A stretch of DNA of 64,000 nucleotides, taken from contig NZ_MOBP01000009.1 of assembly GCF_003732665.1 (NCBI RefSeq), forward strand, positions 148,622-212,621, read 5' to 3'. The notes under the pieces are model-generated. The model had not been told where the DNA came from. It made no database searches and saw only the letters and a list, made by a program, of their open reading frames with translations. The DNA is from Pseudomonas frederiksbergensis (GTDB taxonomy: Bacteria; Pseudomonadota; Gammaproteobacteria; Pseudomonadales; Pseudomonadaceae). Positions 64,000-64,000 of this stretch are shown in pieces. The first letter of the stretch is position 1; each line of letters opens with the position of its first letter. Position numbers and translations under genes: made by a program.

Positions 64000-64000
64000 T

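Overview
The window is a chromosomal segment of a Pseudomonas, most likely of the P. fluorescens group. The evidence is high-GC coding sequence, several classes of Pseudomonas REP/REPIN palindromes, and gene order that (from memory) matches two P. aeruginosa PAO1 blocks: PA2955-PA2985 (DUF1285, DUF4823, TetR, RgsA, tatD, pilZ, holB, tmk, mltG, pabC, fabF, acpP, fabG, fabD, plsX, rpmF, yceD, maf, sppA, HAD, rluC, rne, murB, ptp, kdsB, trm112, lpxK, exbD, exbB, comEC, DUF2062) and PA2811-PA2820 (ABC-2 exporter, GST, transglutaminase, fadE, PA2817-like, tRNA Glu/Gly cluster).

Layout. 1-3639: a minus-strand catabolic cluster resembling the uncharacterised E. coli yegTUVW set (GntR regulator, ADP-ribosylglycohydrolase, NCS1 permease, PfkB kinase cut by the window edge). 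3835-10317: an oxidative L-arabinose module (araFGH importer, sugar dehydrogenase, lactonase, FCD-GntR regulator) with an identical 14-bp putative operator in two promoters. 10511-13689: DUF1285, a DUF4823 lipoprotein, a MoaA-family radical SAM enzyme and a TetR regulator. 13893-14022: a likely RgsA sRNA. 14077-24310: the conserved pilus/replication/peptidoglycan/fatty-acid block. 24416-31640: maf, sppA, a HAD phosphatase, rluC and rne with a very long leader. 31895-35995: an accessory island (LysR, FAH-family enzyme, DMT exporter, acyltransferase/methyltransferase-like fusion). 36159-40520: a molybdenum hydroxylase operon with XdhC and MocA-like maturation factors. 40835-48332: the cell-envelope block murB to comEC and DUF2062. 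48503-54839: the second PAO1-type block. 55010-58227: LysR, AlaX tRNA editing, 2OG oxygenase and LysE exporter. 58343-58757: a duplicated tRNA Glu-Gly operon. 59139-63999: a membrane-anchored unknown, a repeat-rich non-coding stretch, a chemoreceptor and a MocR-type regulator.

How they work together: the central part is housekeeping (fatty acid synthesis from FabD/FabG/FabF/AcpP/PlsX; lipid A and KDO from LpxK/KdsB; peptidoglycan from MurB/MltG; RNA decay from RNase E). The flanks and insertions between conserved blocks carry nutrient uptake modules and small uncharacterised metabolic clusters. The most unusual items are the FAH/DMT/LbH-methyltransferase-like island, the AlaX-dioxygenase-exporter operon, the yeg-like cluster, the apparently leaderless yceD and rluC mRNAs, and a highly structured intergenic element at about 60115-60480. 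No CRISPR array, insertion sequence or prophage was seen.
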